From assembly GCA_020348185.1 (NCBI GenBank), contig CP070743.1:2114642-2138136 (forward strand): a DNA stretch of 23,495 nt, given 5' to 3'. Made by a program: the position numbers and the translations under genes. Of the stretch, positions 15,619 through 22,263 are shown piece by piece (within the stretch, counting starts at the first letter, position 1; every line of letters starts with the position of its first letter). A model generated the notes under the pieces. The model ran no database searches. It was not told the DNA's origin and saw only the letters and a program-made list of their open reading frames with translations. The DNA comes from Nitrospirota bacterium. Lineage in GTDB: Bacteria > Nitrospirota > Nitrospiria > Nitrospirales > UBA8639.

Positions 15619-16032
15619 GTGCGTCATCGAAAAAAGGGTAGACAGCTAGGGAGAAATACCAAACATCGCAAGGCCTTGTTCCGTAATCTTTTAACGGCAT
15701 TATTCGAGCATGAACGTATAGAGACCACGGAAGCCAAGGCCAAGGAATTGCGGGGGTTGACCGACAAGGTCATTTCCCTCGGTAAGGAAGGGACCTTACA
15801 TGCACGCCGTCGCGCTCTCAGCGTGTTGCAAAGCAAAGCGATGGTTGCCAAATTGTTCAGTGATGTGGCTGCCCGATTTAGTAATCGCTCGGGTGGATAT
15901 ACAAGGACAATCAAAACCCGGAGGCGGCCCGGGGATGCCGCCGAAATGGTTGCTATTGAACTCATTGAGCGAGGCGCAACGGCACCCACTCCTAAACCAG
16001 CTACACCTACTCCCGCAACCGAAGGCAATTAG
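15619..16032 (+). CDS. rplQ: 50S ribosomal protein L17
   Basis: L17 of the large subunit at the tunnel exit. It is 137 residues from a GTG start. It begins MRHRKKGRQLGRNTKHRKAL, followed by the conserved LLTALFEHERIETTEAKAKE and the segment SGGYTRTIKTRRRPGDAAEM. After the usual end (IELIERG) there is a tail of about 19 residues rich in proline, threonine and alanine. AAGGAT lies about 8 bases before the start. It is the last gene of the ribosomal cluster. Confidence 0.96.
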   Translation: MRHRKKGRQLGRNTKHRKALFRNLLTALFEHERIETTEAKAKELRGLTDKVISLGKEGTLHARRRALSVLQSKAMVAKLFSDVAARFSNRSGGYTRTIKTRRRPGDAAEMVAIELIERGATAPTPKPATPTPATEGN

Positions 16033-16093
16033 TCACTTCGTTCTAATTTTCTTCATCCTCTCTCCTATTTACGCGTCATTGTCGTAGACAGAG

Positions 16094-16131
16094 ATCCAAG
16101 CCGGGCTCCTTGCGGATGCCGGTCTGTGGAT
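16094..16131 (+). terminator. Possible terminator hairpin after rplQ
   Basis: The arm ATCCAAGCCGG (16094-16104) pairs imperfectly with CCGGTCTGTGGAT (16119-16131), with two unpaired bases in the stem. It is followed by the pyrimidine-rich TTCTCCTTTATTTACTT, not by a clean T-run. The site, 62 bases after the end of the ribosomal cluster, is suitable for ending it. Weak evidence only. Confidence 0.35.
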
Positions 16132-16141
16132 TTCTCCTTTA

Positions 16142-16170
16142 TTTACTTGACAAAATGGCTGTGCTAAAAT
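16142..16170 (+). promoter_or_regulatory. Probable sigma-70 promoter for the lpt-rpoN operon
   Basis: TAAAAT at 16165-16170 is preceded by TG and one base (TGCTAAAAT), a full extended -10. TTTACT at 16142-16147 serves as a partial -35, 17 bases upstream. A TTGACA at 16147-16152 is only 12 bases from this -10, so it would have to work with a different -10, for example TTTATA at 16172-16177 (19-base spacer). Transcription would start near 16177, about 200 bases before lptC. Confidence 0.45.
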
Positions 16171-16203
16171 TTTTATAGGGGTTTTTTCTGATTTTTTCTT
16201 GCT

Positions 16204-16226
16204 TGGACGAATGAAAAAATCGTCCA
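16204..16226. repeat. Perfect 7-bp hairpin in the lptC upstream region
   Basis: TGGACGA (16204-16210) and TCGTCCA (16220-16226) are exact reverse complements around the loop ATGAAAAAA. It would lie in the 5' leader of a transcript starting at the promoter near 16177. The bases after it (TCTTTCATC) are not a terminator T-run. It could be an operator-like palindrome or a leader structure; no function can be assigned. Confidence 0.4.
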
Positions 16227-16371
16227 TCTTTCATCATTAAAAACACTTCGTTGAAAAAATTTAGGGTTCACGTTTCAATTTAAAACAGAAACATTGAGTC
16301 CCTTTCACGGGAAAGTGTGAAGCAGGCCCAATAAACAATCTTAACCGGCCCTTTTTAACCCTCTCATCAGT

Positions 16372-16377
16372 TATAAT
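16372..16377 (+). promoter_or_regulatory. Consensus TATAAT six bases before the lptC ATG
   Basis: A perfect -10 hexamer ends six bases before the lptC start codon. If it is used, transcription would begin at or next to the A of ATG, giving a leaderless mRNA. No good -35 lies 16-18 bases upstream, and there is no extended TG. This makes it a candidate only, but the absence of any Shine-Dalgarno sequence before lptC is consistent. Confidence 0.3.
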
Positions 16378-16383
16378 GTCGAA

Positions 16384-16950
16384 ATGGGATCGCAAAAAGT
16401 CCGATGGGGATTAACTTTCCTTGTTCTTATTATGGCCATATTTATTGGCCACCGGGTCTATACCCATATGGAGAAGACCCCCACTCCGGCGGTTCATTCT
16501 TCCACAGAGATTCGTCCAGCAGATGCCTGGATACAAGGATTTACCTATCGACAAACCCAAGCCGGAGTTGCCAAATGGGAGGTCCTGGCCAAACGTGCCC
16601 GGGTCATTCAAGCTGAACATCGTGCTCAGCTCGAGGATGTGACGGTTCACCTCTTCGAAAAGGAAGCCAAACAAATGACAGTCGAAGCTGACCAGGGAAC
16701 GATTAACACAAAGACTAAAAATATCGAGCTTAAAAATCAAAAGGATTTTCTGTCTGTCCGGCTCAATAATGGGTATACGATTTATTCCAAGCAATTGAAA
16801 TGGAAGGAATCTTCACGCCAAGTACAAAGCCAAACTCCTGTTGTGATTAAAGGTAAAGGACTCACTGTGACAGGGATCGGTTTGATTGGCAACGTAGATG
16901 AACAAGAGTTTCAAATCTTGTCTAATGTTCGAGCAGAGGTCTCGTCATAA
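16384..16950 (+). CDS. lptC: LPS export protein LptC
   Basis: LptC is the bitopic inner-membrane protein that takes LPS from LptB2FG and passes it to LptA. It is 188 residues. One N-terminal membrane segment (about residues 8-24, WGLTFLVLIMAIFIG) is followed by a periplasmic LptC/OstA-type beta domain, with repeated beta-strand patterns such as ARVIQAEHRAQLEDVTVHLF and VEADQGTINTKTKNIELK and the end IGNVDEQEFQILSNVRAEV. Sequence identity in this family is low, so order with lptA and lptB supports the call. There is no ribosome-binding site before the ATG. A kdsC or kdsD gene, often upstream, is not here. Confidence 0.9.
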   Translation: MGSQKVRWGLTFLVLIMAIFIGHRVYTHMEKTPTPAVHSSTEIRPADAWIQGFTYRQTQAGVAKWEVLAKRARVIQAEHRAQLEDVTVHLFEKEAKQMTVEADQGTINTKTKNIELKNQKDFLSVRLNNGYTIYSKQLKWKESSRQVQSQTPVVIKGKGLTVTGIGLIGNVDEQEFQILSNVRAEVSS

Positions 16951-16951
16951 C

Positions 16952-17464
16952 GTGATAGGGATATTGAGGAACATTTTGGCGATTGGCCTGTTAGTGATTG
17001 GGGTCATTCCTTCATCTGCCATTGCCGCCAAAAATCCCCCTACCACCATCACCTCGGAAACCATGATCGCCAATAACAAGGCGGGAACGGTCATATTTAA
17101 GGGGAAGGTCCATTTTATCCAGGCAGATTTAGTCGTCGATGCTGATGAAATGATCGTTCGATTTTCAACAGATCAGTCGGCTCAACCCACCGAGAGCCAA
17201 TCCCCTGGTCAAGGCGGCAAAAGAAAAATTAGTGTCATCGAAGCGAAAGGCAATGTTGTCATTGTGAAAGGTGAAGGAAAAGCGACTTGTGGCCATGCGG
17301 TCTATTATAAGGATGAGGAAAGGATCATCCTTACCGAGTCACCTGTGGCCTGGCAGGGCGGAACGCGTGTCAGTGGACCAAAAATGACCATGTATCTTAA
17401 AGAAGATCGGAGCGTAGTTGAGGGTGGAACCAATGTGTTGATTGAGGAGCAAGAAGGTATTTAG
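16952..17464 (+). CDS. lptA: LPS transport periplasmic protein LptA
   Basis: LptA polymerises into the periplasmic bridge that carries LPS to the outer membrane. From the GTG at 16952 it is 170 residues and begins with a clear signal peptide: MIGILRN, a hydrophobic core ILAIGLLVIGVI and a cleavage region SSAIAA/K near residue 26. The OstA/LptA beta-jellyroll follows: TITSETMIANNKAGTVIFKG, VDADEMIVRF, IEAKGNVVIVKGEGKATCG and GPKMTMYLKEDRSVVEGG. A loop rich in Q, S and P (about residues 71-91) is inserted between strands. The frame is open back to ATGs at 16898 and 16925, but AGAGGT lies 11 bases before 16952, and the longer forms would put a polar stretch before the signal. Confidence 0.9.
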   Translation: MIGILRNILAIGLLVIGVIPSSAIAAKNPPTTITSETMIANNKAGTVIFKGKVHFIQADLVVDADEMIVRFSTDQSAQPTESQSPGQGGKRKISVIEAKGNVVIVKGEGKATCGHAVYYKDEERIILTESPVAWQGGTRVSGPKMTMYLKEDRSVVEGGTNVLIEEQEGI

Positions 17465-17490
17465 GTCCGCGGGCAAACCCATCCTCACCT

Positions 17491-18240
17491 ATGAATTCTC
17501 ACAGTGATTCAAAACGCCAATACCAAATTCGGGCTGAAGGACTTAGAAAAAGTTTCAAAAGGCGGGAAGTGGTTCGGGGGGTTGACCTTGAACTCCAAGC
17601 CGGAGAAATTGTTGGCTTGTTGGGTCCCAATGGTGCTGGAAAGACGACCATTTTTGATATGGTGGTGGGATTGTGTCAACCGGATCAGGGGCGCATTGTT
17701 CTCAACGGCAAAGCCATTACGCATCTTCCCATGTACCAACGGGCACGTCGGGGGGTTGGGTATTTACCTCAGGAGCCTTCTGTGTTTCGTCGCCTGTCCG
17801 TCGAGCAGAATATTCTGGCTGTGCTGGAGACGCTTCATCTCTCGGTGGAACAATGCAGGAGCCGTTTGGAGGAATTGCTACGAGAATTGAGCCTCCAACC
17901 CCTCAGAAAAAACGGGGCATTTACCCTATCTGGGGGCGAACGGCGTCGTTTGGAAATTACGAGAGCCCTAGCCACTGGTCCGAGATTTCTCCTTTTGGAT
18001 GAGCCGTTCGCTGGCATAGATCCTATTGCAGTAGGTGAAATCCAGGATATTATAATAAGGCTGACACAAAAACAGATTGGCATTTTGATTACCGACCATA
18101 ATGTTCAAGAAACTCTTTCCATTACGAATCGAGCGTATATAATTAATGAGGGGACCATCCTAGAGGCTGGCTCCCCTGCCACTATCGTGAATAGCCAAAA
18201 AGCCAGGGCCGTGTACCTTGGCGATCGATTTAAGTTGTAA
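17491..18240 (+). CDS. lptB: LPS export ABC transporter ATPase LptB
   Basis: LptB is the cytoplasmic ATPase of LptB2FG, which extracts LPS from the inner membrane. The protein is 249 residues. All ABC motifs are present: Walker A GPNGAGKT at 45-52, Q-loop Q94 in YLPQEPSVFRRL, signature LSGGE at 146-150, Walker B FLLLDEP ending at D170/E171 and the switch histidine H203 in ITDHNV. The sequence EPSVFRRLSVEQNI is typical of LptB and distinguishes it from amino-acid transporters. It lies 26 bases after lptA. The lptF and lptG permease genes are not in this window. Confidence 0.96.
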   Translation: MNSHSDSKRQYQIRAEGLRKSFKRREVVRGVDLELQAGEIVGLLGPNGAGKTTIFDMVVGLCQPDQGRIVLNGKAITHLPMYQRARRGVGYLPQEPSVFRRLSVEQNILAVLETLHLSVEQCRSRLEELLRELSLQPLRKNGAFTLSGGERRRLEITRALATGPRFLLLDEPFAGIDPIAVGEIQDIIIRLTQKQIGILITDHNVQETLSITNRAYIINEGTILEAGSPATIVNSQKARAVYLGDRFKL

Positions 18241-18265
18241 ACATCCGATACCAAGACTCGTTCTT

Positions 18266-19777
18266 ATGGAAATACGTCTAGAGCATCGACTCAGCCAAAA
18301 GCTGGTGATGACACCCCAGTTGCAACAGGCTATTAAGCTGTTGCAGCTCAACCGGTTGGAATTACAGCAAGTCCTGTCTCAACACCTCGATGAAAATGTG
18401 TTGTTGGAAGATTTAGCGAATGACGTGCAGGACGAGGAAACCATTCAAGAAGAAGAAAATCCAGAAAGAAAAGAGCTAGAAAGTGAGGAGGCCGTCATAT
18501 CGGATGAAAGAGAGAACAAAGAGGATCCACCCGATTTCGAACCCTCCTCTCAAGAAGAGTGGGAGAATTTCGAGAACGATTGGCGTCCAGGTCTTCTGAA
18601 TCAGGTTTCTGCCTCTGATGATGATCTCCCCTCATATGAGCAAACACTGACTAAACCAACTTCTCTTGAGGAGCACGTTGAATGGCAAATGCGTCTGTCT
18701 TCCCTGGAAGGACTGGATAGAGTCATTGGAAGATCGATCGTTGGCAACTTGGATGAGGATGGGTACCTCAGAGTTCCACTCCAGGAAATTGCTGAAGACG
18801 CGCAAGCCCCCCTCGAAGCTGTCGAAAAGGTCCTGGGTCATATCCAGACATTTGACCCTCCAGGAGTCGGAGCTCGCGACTTACGCGAATGCTTACTGAT
18901 CCAGCTCAATCATCTCGAACGGGATCCTATCGGCATGGGGAATGGCCATCATGCTTCGACAAATGGGAGCCTCGCCAAAGCCATTGTGTCGGATCATTTA
19001 CTTGATTTACAAAAGAAACGGTATGCCAACATTGCTAAGGCCTTTAATGTTTCGGTTGATGAGGTGTGTGAAGCCGTCAAAGTCATTGAAGGGTTGGAAC
19101 CCAAACCAGGGCGCCCATATTTTTCTGATAGTAATACCATTATTATTCCAGATGTGTATGTCATGAAACATGAGGGAGAGTGGGTTATCTTGTTGAATGA
19201 AGACGGACTGCCAAGGTTACGAATTAGCCCTTACTACCGCCGCCTGATGACCAACCAAACCGAAGATCCTGATTCCACAAAAGCCTATCTCCAGGAGAAG
19301 CTACGTGGTGCCCAATGGATTATTCGAAGTATTGATCAGCGAAATAAAACCATTGTGAAAGTTGTAACGAGCCTCGTTAAATTTCAGGAAGAATTTTTGG
19401 AAAAAGGCATTCAACATCTTCGTCCATTAGTGCTGAAGCAAGTTGCCGAGGACGTTGAAATGCATGAGTCCACCATAAGTCGAGTCACCACCAATAAGTA
19501 CATGCACTGTCCGCAAGGAATTTTTGAGCTGAAGTTTTTTTTCAACGCCGGTATTCCACGGGCTGATAACAGAAGCGAAGAGATTTCATCGGTGACCGTC
19601 ATGGAAATGATTCGGGAAATGGTGGCTCAAGAAGATGCCTCTCACCCATTGAAAGACCAGGAAATTGTTGCCCGTCTTCGAGGGAAGGGTATTCTTATTG
19701 CTCGCCGGACCGTTGCTAAATATAGAGCAGAGTTGCATATTTCCTCCGCCAGCCAACGAAAACGAATCTCTTATTAA
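18266..19777 (+). CDS. rpoN: RNA polymerase sigma-54 factor RpoN
   Basis: Sigma-54 directs polymerase to -24/-12 promoters and needs enhancer-binding ATPases to open DNA. From the ATG at 18266 it is 503 residues. Region I (1-50) is the glutamine- and leucine-rich RLSQKLVMTPQLQQAIKLLQ; region II (about 50-125) is strongly acidic. The core-binding part contains FDPPGVGARDLRECLLIQL. The helix-turn-helix region is LKQVAEDVEMHESTISRVTT followed by NKYMHCPQGIFELKFFF. The RpoN box ARRTVAKYRA is at 479-488. The frame is open back to a TTG at 18218, but that adds non-family residues overlapping lptB. No good ribosome-binding site is visible. Confidence 0.97.
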   Translation: MEIRLEHRLSQKLVMTPQLQQAIKLLQLNRLELQQVLSQHLDENVLLEDLANDVQDEETIQEEENPERKELESEEAVISDERENKEDPPDFEPSSQEEWENFENDWRPGLLNQVSASDDDLPSYEQTLTKPTSLEEHVEWQMRLSSLEGLDRVIGRSIVGNLDEDGYLRVPLQEIAEDAQAPLEAVEKVLGHIQTFDPPGVGARDLRECLLIQLNHLERDPIGMGNGHHASTNGSLAKAIVSDHLLDLQKKRYANIAKAFNVSVDEVCEAVKVIEGLEPKPGRPYFSDSNTIIIPDVYVMKHEGEWVILLNEDGLPRLRISPYYRRLMTNQTEDPDSTKAYLQEKLRGAQWIIRSIDQRNKTIVKVVTSLVKFQEEFLEKGIQHLRPLVLKQVAEDVEMHESTISRVTTNKYMHCPQGIFELKFFFNAGIPRADNRSEEISSVTVMEMIREMVAQEDASHPLKDQEIVARLRGKGILIARRTVAKYRAELHISSASQRKRISY

Positions 19778-19828
19778 TCCTGCCTGAGATCTCCATTTTT
19801 CCTATTTTCTCTTGAGCCTTCAAGGATC

Positions 19829-20731
19829 ATGAACACTGGCCATTCCTCAAATCTTCGCTTTGTGGTTGTGACAGGCGCTTCCGGATCTGGGAAAACGCAG
19901 GCTCTTAAGTGCCTAGAAGATTTAGGATTTTTTTGTGTGGATAATCTTCCTCCAGCCTTGTTGCCCAAATTTACAGAACTTTGCGTTCAACGTGGAGAAG
20001 AGGTTCGCAATGTGGCTCTAGGAATTGATATACGAGAAAGGGGATTTTTTGAAGATTTTACGAGCAATCTCGCCCACCTGAAAGAGACCGGGTATCAGGT
20101 GGATTTGCTTTTTCTCGAAGCGCAGGATGAAGTTCTTGTCCGCCGTTTTTCTGAATCCCGTCGGCCTCACCCCCTTCTTCCTCAGCAACCGATCATCGAC
20201 GGGATCCGTCTTGAACGATTGCGGCTTTTTGAGGTTCGCAGTCAGGCTGACCGTATTGTTGATACTTCTGAATTTACCGTTCATGACTTCAAAGAATGGG
20301 TCACACGTCATTATAGTGACCGAGATCAAGGCCAGAGGATGAAAGTGACCATTCTCACCTTTGGGTATAAATACGGTCTTCCGTATGATGTCGACATGGT
20401 TTTTGACGTACGATTTTTGCGGAATCCGCATTTTGTGCAGGCCCTCAATCCCCTGACGGGCGAACATGAGGAGGTTCAACAATATGTTCTCGAAACCGAG
20501 GAAGCCAAAACGTTTCTCTCGCATGTGAATGAATTGTTCGTGTTCCTCTTGCCCCTGTTTGAACGAGAAAATCGAAGTTATTTGACCATTGCTATTGGAT
20601 GCACTGGAGGCCGTCACCGCTCGGTGACCATTGCCGTTCGTTTGCAGGACATGCTTGGTCAATTGGGGTATCAAGTCGAAATTCGACACCGGGAAATCCA
20701 GCACGCGACTATCCCCATCACCCCCTCGTAA
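19829..20731 (+). CDS. rapZ: RNase adapter / nucleotide-binding protein RapZ
   Basis: RapZ (YvcJ family) is a cytoplasmic nucleotide-binding protein. In E. coli it guides RNase E to the GlmZ small RNA and so tunes amino-sugar synthesis; its role outside enterics is less clear. It is 300 residues. The Walker A motif GASGSGKT is at 16-23 and DNLPP at 38-42. RFSESRRPHPL is at 106-116. The C-terminal RNA-binding domain has FGYKYGLP at 178-185 and GCTGGRHRSV at 257-266. It follows rpoN by 51 bases with AAGGA just before the ATG. The hpf and PTS or hprK genes that often separate these two are absent. Confidence 0.95.
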   Translation: MNTGHSSNLRFVVVTGASGSGKTQALKCLEDLGFFCVDNLPPALLPKFTELCVQRGEEVRNVALGIDIRERGFFEDFTSNLAHLKETGYQVDLLFLEAQDEVLVRRFSESRRPHPLLPQQPIIDGIRLERLRLFEVRSQADRIVDTSEFTVHDFKEWVTRHYSDRDQGQRMKVTILTFGYKYGLPYDVDMVFDVRFLRNPHFVQALNPLTGEHEEVQQYVLETEEAKTFLSHVNELFVFLLPLFERENRSYLTIAIGCTGGRHRSVTIAVRLQDMLGQLGYQVEIRHREIQHATIPITPS

Positions 20732-20741
20732 ATCCTCTCCA

Positions 20742-20788
20742 GTCCCCAAGTTGTAGCGGCAGCATCTCATGCTGCCATCTGTGGGGAC
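20742..20788 (+). repeat. REP-like hairpin with GTAG foot, copy 1 (+ orientation)
   Basis: GTAG (20753-20756) is followed by a perfect 8-bp stem GGCAGCAT/ATGCTGCC (20758-20765 and 20769-20776) with loop CTC. An outer stem GTCCCCA/TGGGGAC (20742-20748/20782-20788) encloses it. GTAG plus a short hairpin is the defining layout of REP sequences recognised by RAYT (REP-associated tyrosine) transposases. TGTAGC (20752-20757) also has its reverse complement GCTACA at 20805-20810, which may mark the end of the unit. Confidence 0.6.
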
Positions 20789-20891
20789 ACCAAAAGCTGG
20801 CTTTGCTACAGCCCGGGTAGAGAGTTTAAGCGGGAAAATCTGTTTCTTTTCTCTTCTGTCGCAGAAGTGGCTAATGGAATTCCTAGAAGAG

Positions 20892-20914
20892 GCACCATGA
20901 GATGGTGCAACTAC
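20892..20914 (-). repeat. REP-like hairpin with GTAG foot, copy 2 (- orientation)
   Basis: Read on the - strand, GTAG (20914-20911), then TT, then a perfect 7-bp stem GCACCAT/ATGGTGC with loop CTC. The layout is the same as copy 1: GTAG, two bases, GCAsCAT, CTC, ATGsTGC. The one stem position that differs (G-C in copy 1, C-G in copy 2) is compensated on both sides. The pair in opposite orientation about 115 bases apart resembles a BIME-type arrangement. Confidence 0.6.
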
Positions 20915-21162
20915 CATCAGAGAACGGGTACAAGGGCGGAGAGGTCCGTAGAACCTTATGTTGGGGTGCGGGAATAGGGGTTTAAGTTTCTGCTTTTATT
21001 TTTCGAAAAGAAGAAAGAAGAGTGAACGACCCTGGTTTGTACCCCAGACCCAAATTGAATCGGGACGATAGAATTGTGCGGTTTTTCTCAACCCCTGAGG
21101 GGGATCATTCAAGTCCATTAGCCTTGCGATAGCAGCTTCCGACGAGAATACAGTAGAAAACA

Positions 21163-21627
21163 GTGGGCTTATTATCAAAGTTTTGGCCACCCTTCTCCCC
21201 ACGTCAAATGCGCCTTTCGTTGTCTCAAGGTGACCCGCTGATTGGGTTAGATATCGGGTCTCACACTATTAAGTTAGTTCAGATCACTTCAACAAAGGGA
21301 AAAGGGCAACTCCAATATTGTGGGGTAAAGTCTCTACCATGGCCCACGAGGGAAGAAGACAGGGGGAATCCCGAAATGGCCATTGAGGACGCCATTAGAG
21401 AACTCGTTCGGGAAGCCCACCTTCTTCAGATCAACGTTGCGTGTTCAATTAGAGGGCCCTCAGTGATGGTCAAATCAATTCAAGTTCCCATCATGACGGC
21501 GTCGGAATTGGAAGAGCACTTAGGATGGGAAATGGATCAGTATATTCCGTCTGATGTAAGGGATATCTATTGGGATTATCATATCCCGAATCGCGGGCAC
21601 CGAAAAACTCCCGAGGCGATGATGTAG
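21163..21627 (+). CDS. pilM: Type IV pilus protein PilM, N-terminal part (stops at in-frame TAG)
   Basis: PilM is the actin-like cytoplasmic protein that binds the N-terminus of PilN in the pilus alignment complex. This part encodes 154 residues. It starts from GTG with MGLLSKFWPPF, has the phosphate-1 motif IGLDIGSHTIKLVQI (about 27-41), and the PilM/GspL-like ELEEHLGWEMDQYIP at 115-129. It ends at TAG (21625-21627), exactly where a normal PilM continues into the VLLVAVKK strand, which is encoded next in the same frame. The gene is therefore broken at codon 155, or this codon is a sequence error. An ATG at 21208 is a shorter start, but neither start has a good ribosome-binding site. Confidence 0.85.
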   Translation: MGLLSKFWPPFSPRQMRLSLSQGDPLIGLDIGSHTIKLVQITSTKGKGQLQYCGVKSLPWPTREEDRGNPEMAIEDAIRELVREAHLLQINVACSIRGPSVMVKSIQVPIMTASELEEHLGWEMDQYIPSDVRDIYWDYHIPNRGHRKTPEAMM

Positions 21628-22263
21628 GTGCTTCTGGTTGCGGTAAAGAAAGAATCGTTTCATAAGCGGGTAGAACTCATTCAACGTTCCGGATTGAATC
21701 CCATTGTCGTGGATGTCGATACCCTCGCCCTGAGCAATCTGTACGCTTTCAATTATGAAGACGATGACCCTCATAAAATTCTGTTGATCCATGTGAGTCC
21801 CAGTGGAGTGGGTATGAGTGTGATGAACGAAGGGGTTCCGATCTTTATGAGGGAAATTGAAGTAGGTGGAGATGGGTATCGAGATCTCATGGAGCATACC
21901 GTGAGACATCCTCTAAAAGAGAAGCTGGGTGGTCAGGCGACCTACGGTTCTGATTCATCCGAAATCCGCTTGAAGGAGGTGTATAGGGAAATTTCAAAAG
22001 AGGTAAACAACACAATCGAATACTGTTGCGATATGGACCCGCGGAACAAAATTCAGAAGCTTTTCCTCTGTGGAGGATATGCAGGGGTTCCCGATCTGGC
22101 CAAGACAATAGAAGCCGAGGTGAACCTGCCCCTAGAATTCATAGATCCCTTGAAGAAGCTGGACCTTCATTCAAATTTGAAGGGCCGAGAATCGATTCAG
22201 AATTTTGATCTCTTAAGCGGGGTGGCGATTGGTCTCGCTTTGCGTGGTATCAATGACGGATGA
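21628..22263 (+). CDS. pilM: Type IV pilus protein PilM, C-terminal part
   Basis: This is the continuation of PilM in the same frame directly after the TAG codon. It encodes 211 residues starting at GTG (VLLVAVKKESFHKRVELIQR). Family features are GLNPIVVDVDTLALSNLY, the nucleotide-site region ILLIHVSPSGVGMSVM, the FMREIEVGGDGY segment and LFLCGGYAGVPDLAKTIE near the end. Both parts joined give about 366 residues, a normal PilM length of around 350. The GTG right after the stop has GAGG about 11 bases upstream, so re-initiation is conceivable. No further damage is seen. Its TGA overlaps the pilN ATG (ATGA at 22260-22263). Confidence 0.85.
   Translation: MLLVAVKKESFHKRVELIQRSGLNPIVVDVDTLALSNLYAFNYEDDDPHKILLIHVSPSGVGMSVMNEGVPIFMREIEVGGDGYRDLMEHTVRHPLKEKLGGQATYGSDSSEIRLKEVYREISKEVNNTIEYCCDMDPRNKIQKLFLCGGYAGVPDLAKTIEAEVNLPLEFIDPLKKLDLHSNLKGRESIQNFDLLSGVAIGLALRGINDG

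Larger units (their letters stand above)
16033..16383 (+). other. 351-base gap between rplQ and lptC
   Basis: No gene is supported here. The stretch holds a possible rplQ terminator hairpin near 16094-16131, a good extended -10 promoter at 16142-16170, a perfect 7-bp hairpin at 16204-16226 and a TATAAT at 16372-16377 just before lptC. It is clearly more AT-rich than the genes on either side. The remainder (about 16230-16370) shows nothing recognisable. Confidence 0.6.
20732..21162. other. 431-base gap between rapZ and pilM
   Basis: No gene is supported here. The left half contains two hairpins in opposite orientation, each with GTAG at its foot, plus the outer stem of the first. The right half holds a purine-rich tract (GAAAAGAAGAAAGAAGAG, about 21004-21022) and a small CCCC-TGA-GGGG hairpin near 21092-21102. 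A TTGCGA at 21124 and TACAGT at 21149 make a poor promoter pair (19-base spacer). No sigma-54 -24/-12 site was recognised, although pil genes often have one. Confidence 0.6.

Noticed and set aside
20887..20912. Possible sigma-54 promoter (GGCAC … GTGC) before the pil genes
   Set aside because: The GG and GC elements are 14 bases apart, not the required 10. The match is produced by the REP hairpin stem, and it lies about 250 bases from pilM.
20018..20917. 299-residue open frame on the - strand across rapZ
   Set aside because: It is antisense to a well-conserved rapZ, its product shows no family features, and it runs through the REP hairpins. It is a shadow frame.
21092..21102. CCCC-TGA-GGGG hairpin as a terminator before pilM
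   Set aside because: Only four base pairs and no following T-run; the T-run lies before it.
21625..21627. TAG in pilM as selenocysteine/pyrrolysine-type recoding
   Set aside because: UAG is used as a normal stop by several genes here, no pyl gene or recoding element is visible, and PilM families do not use such residues.
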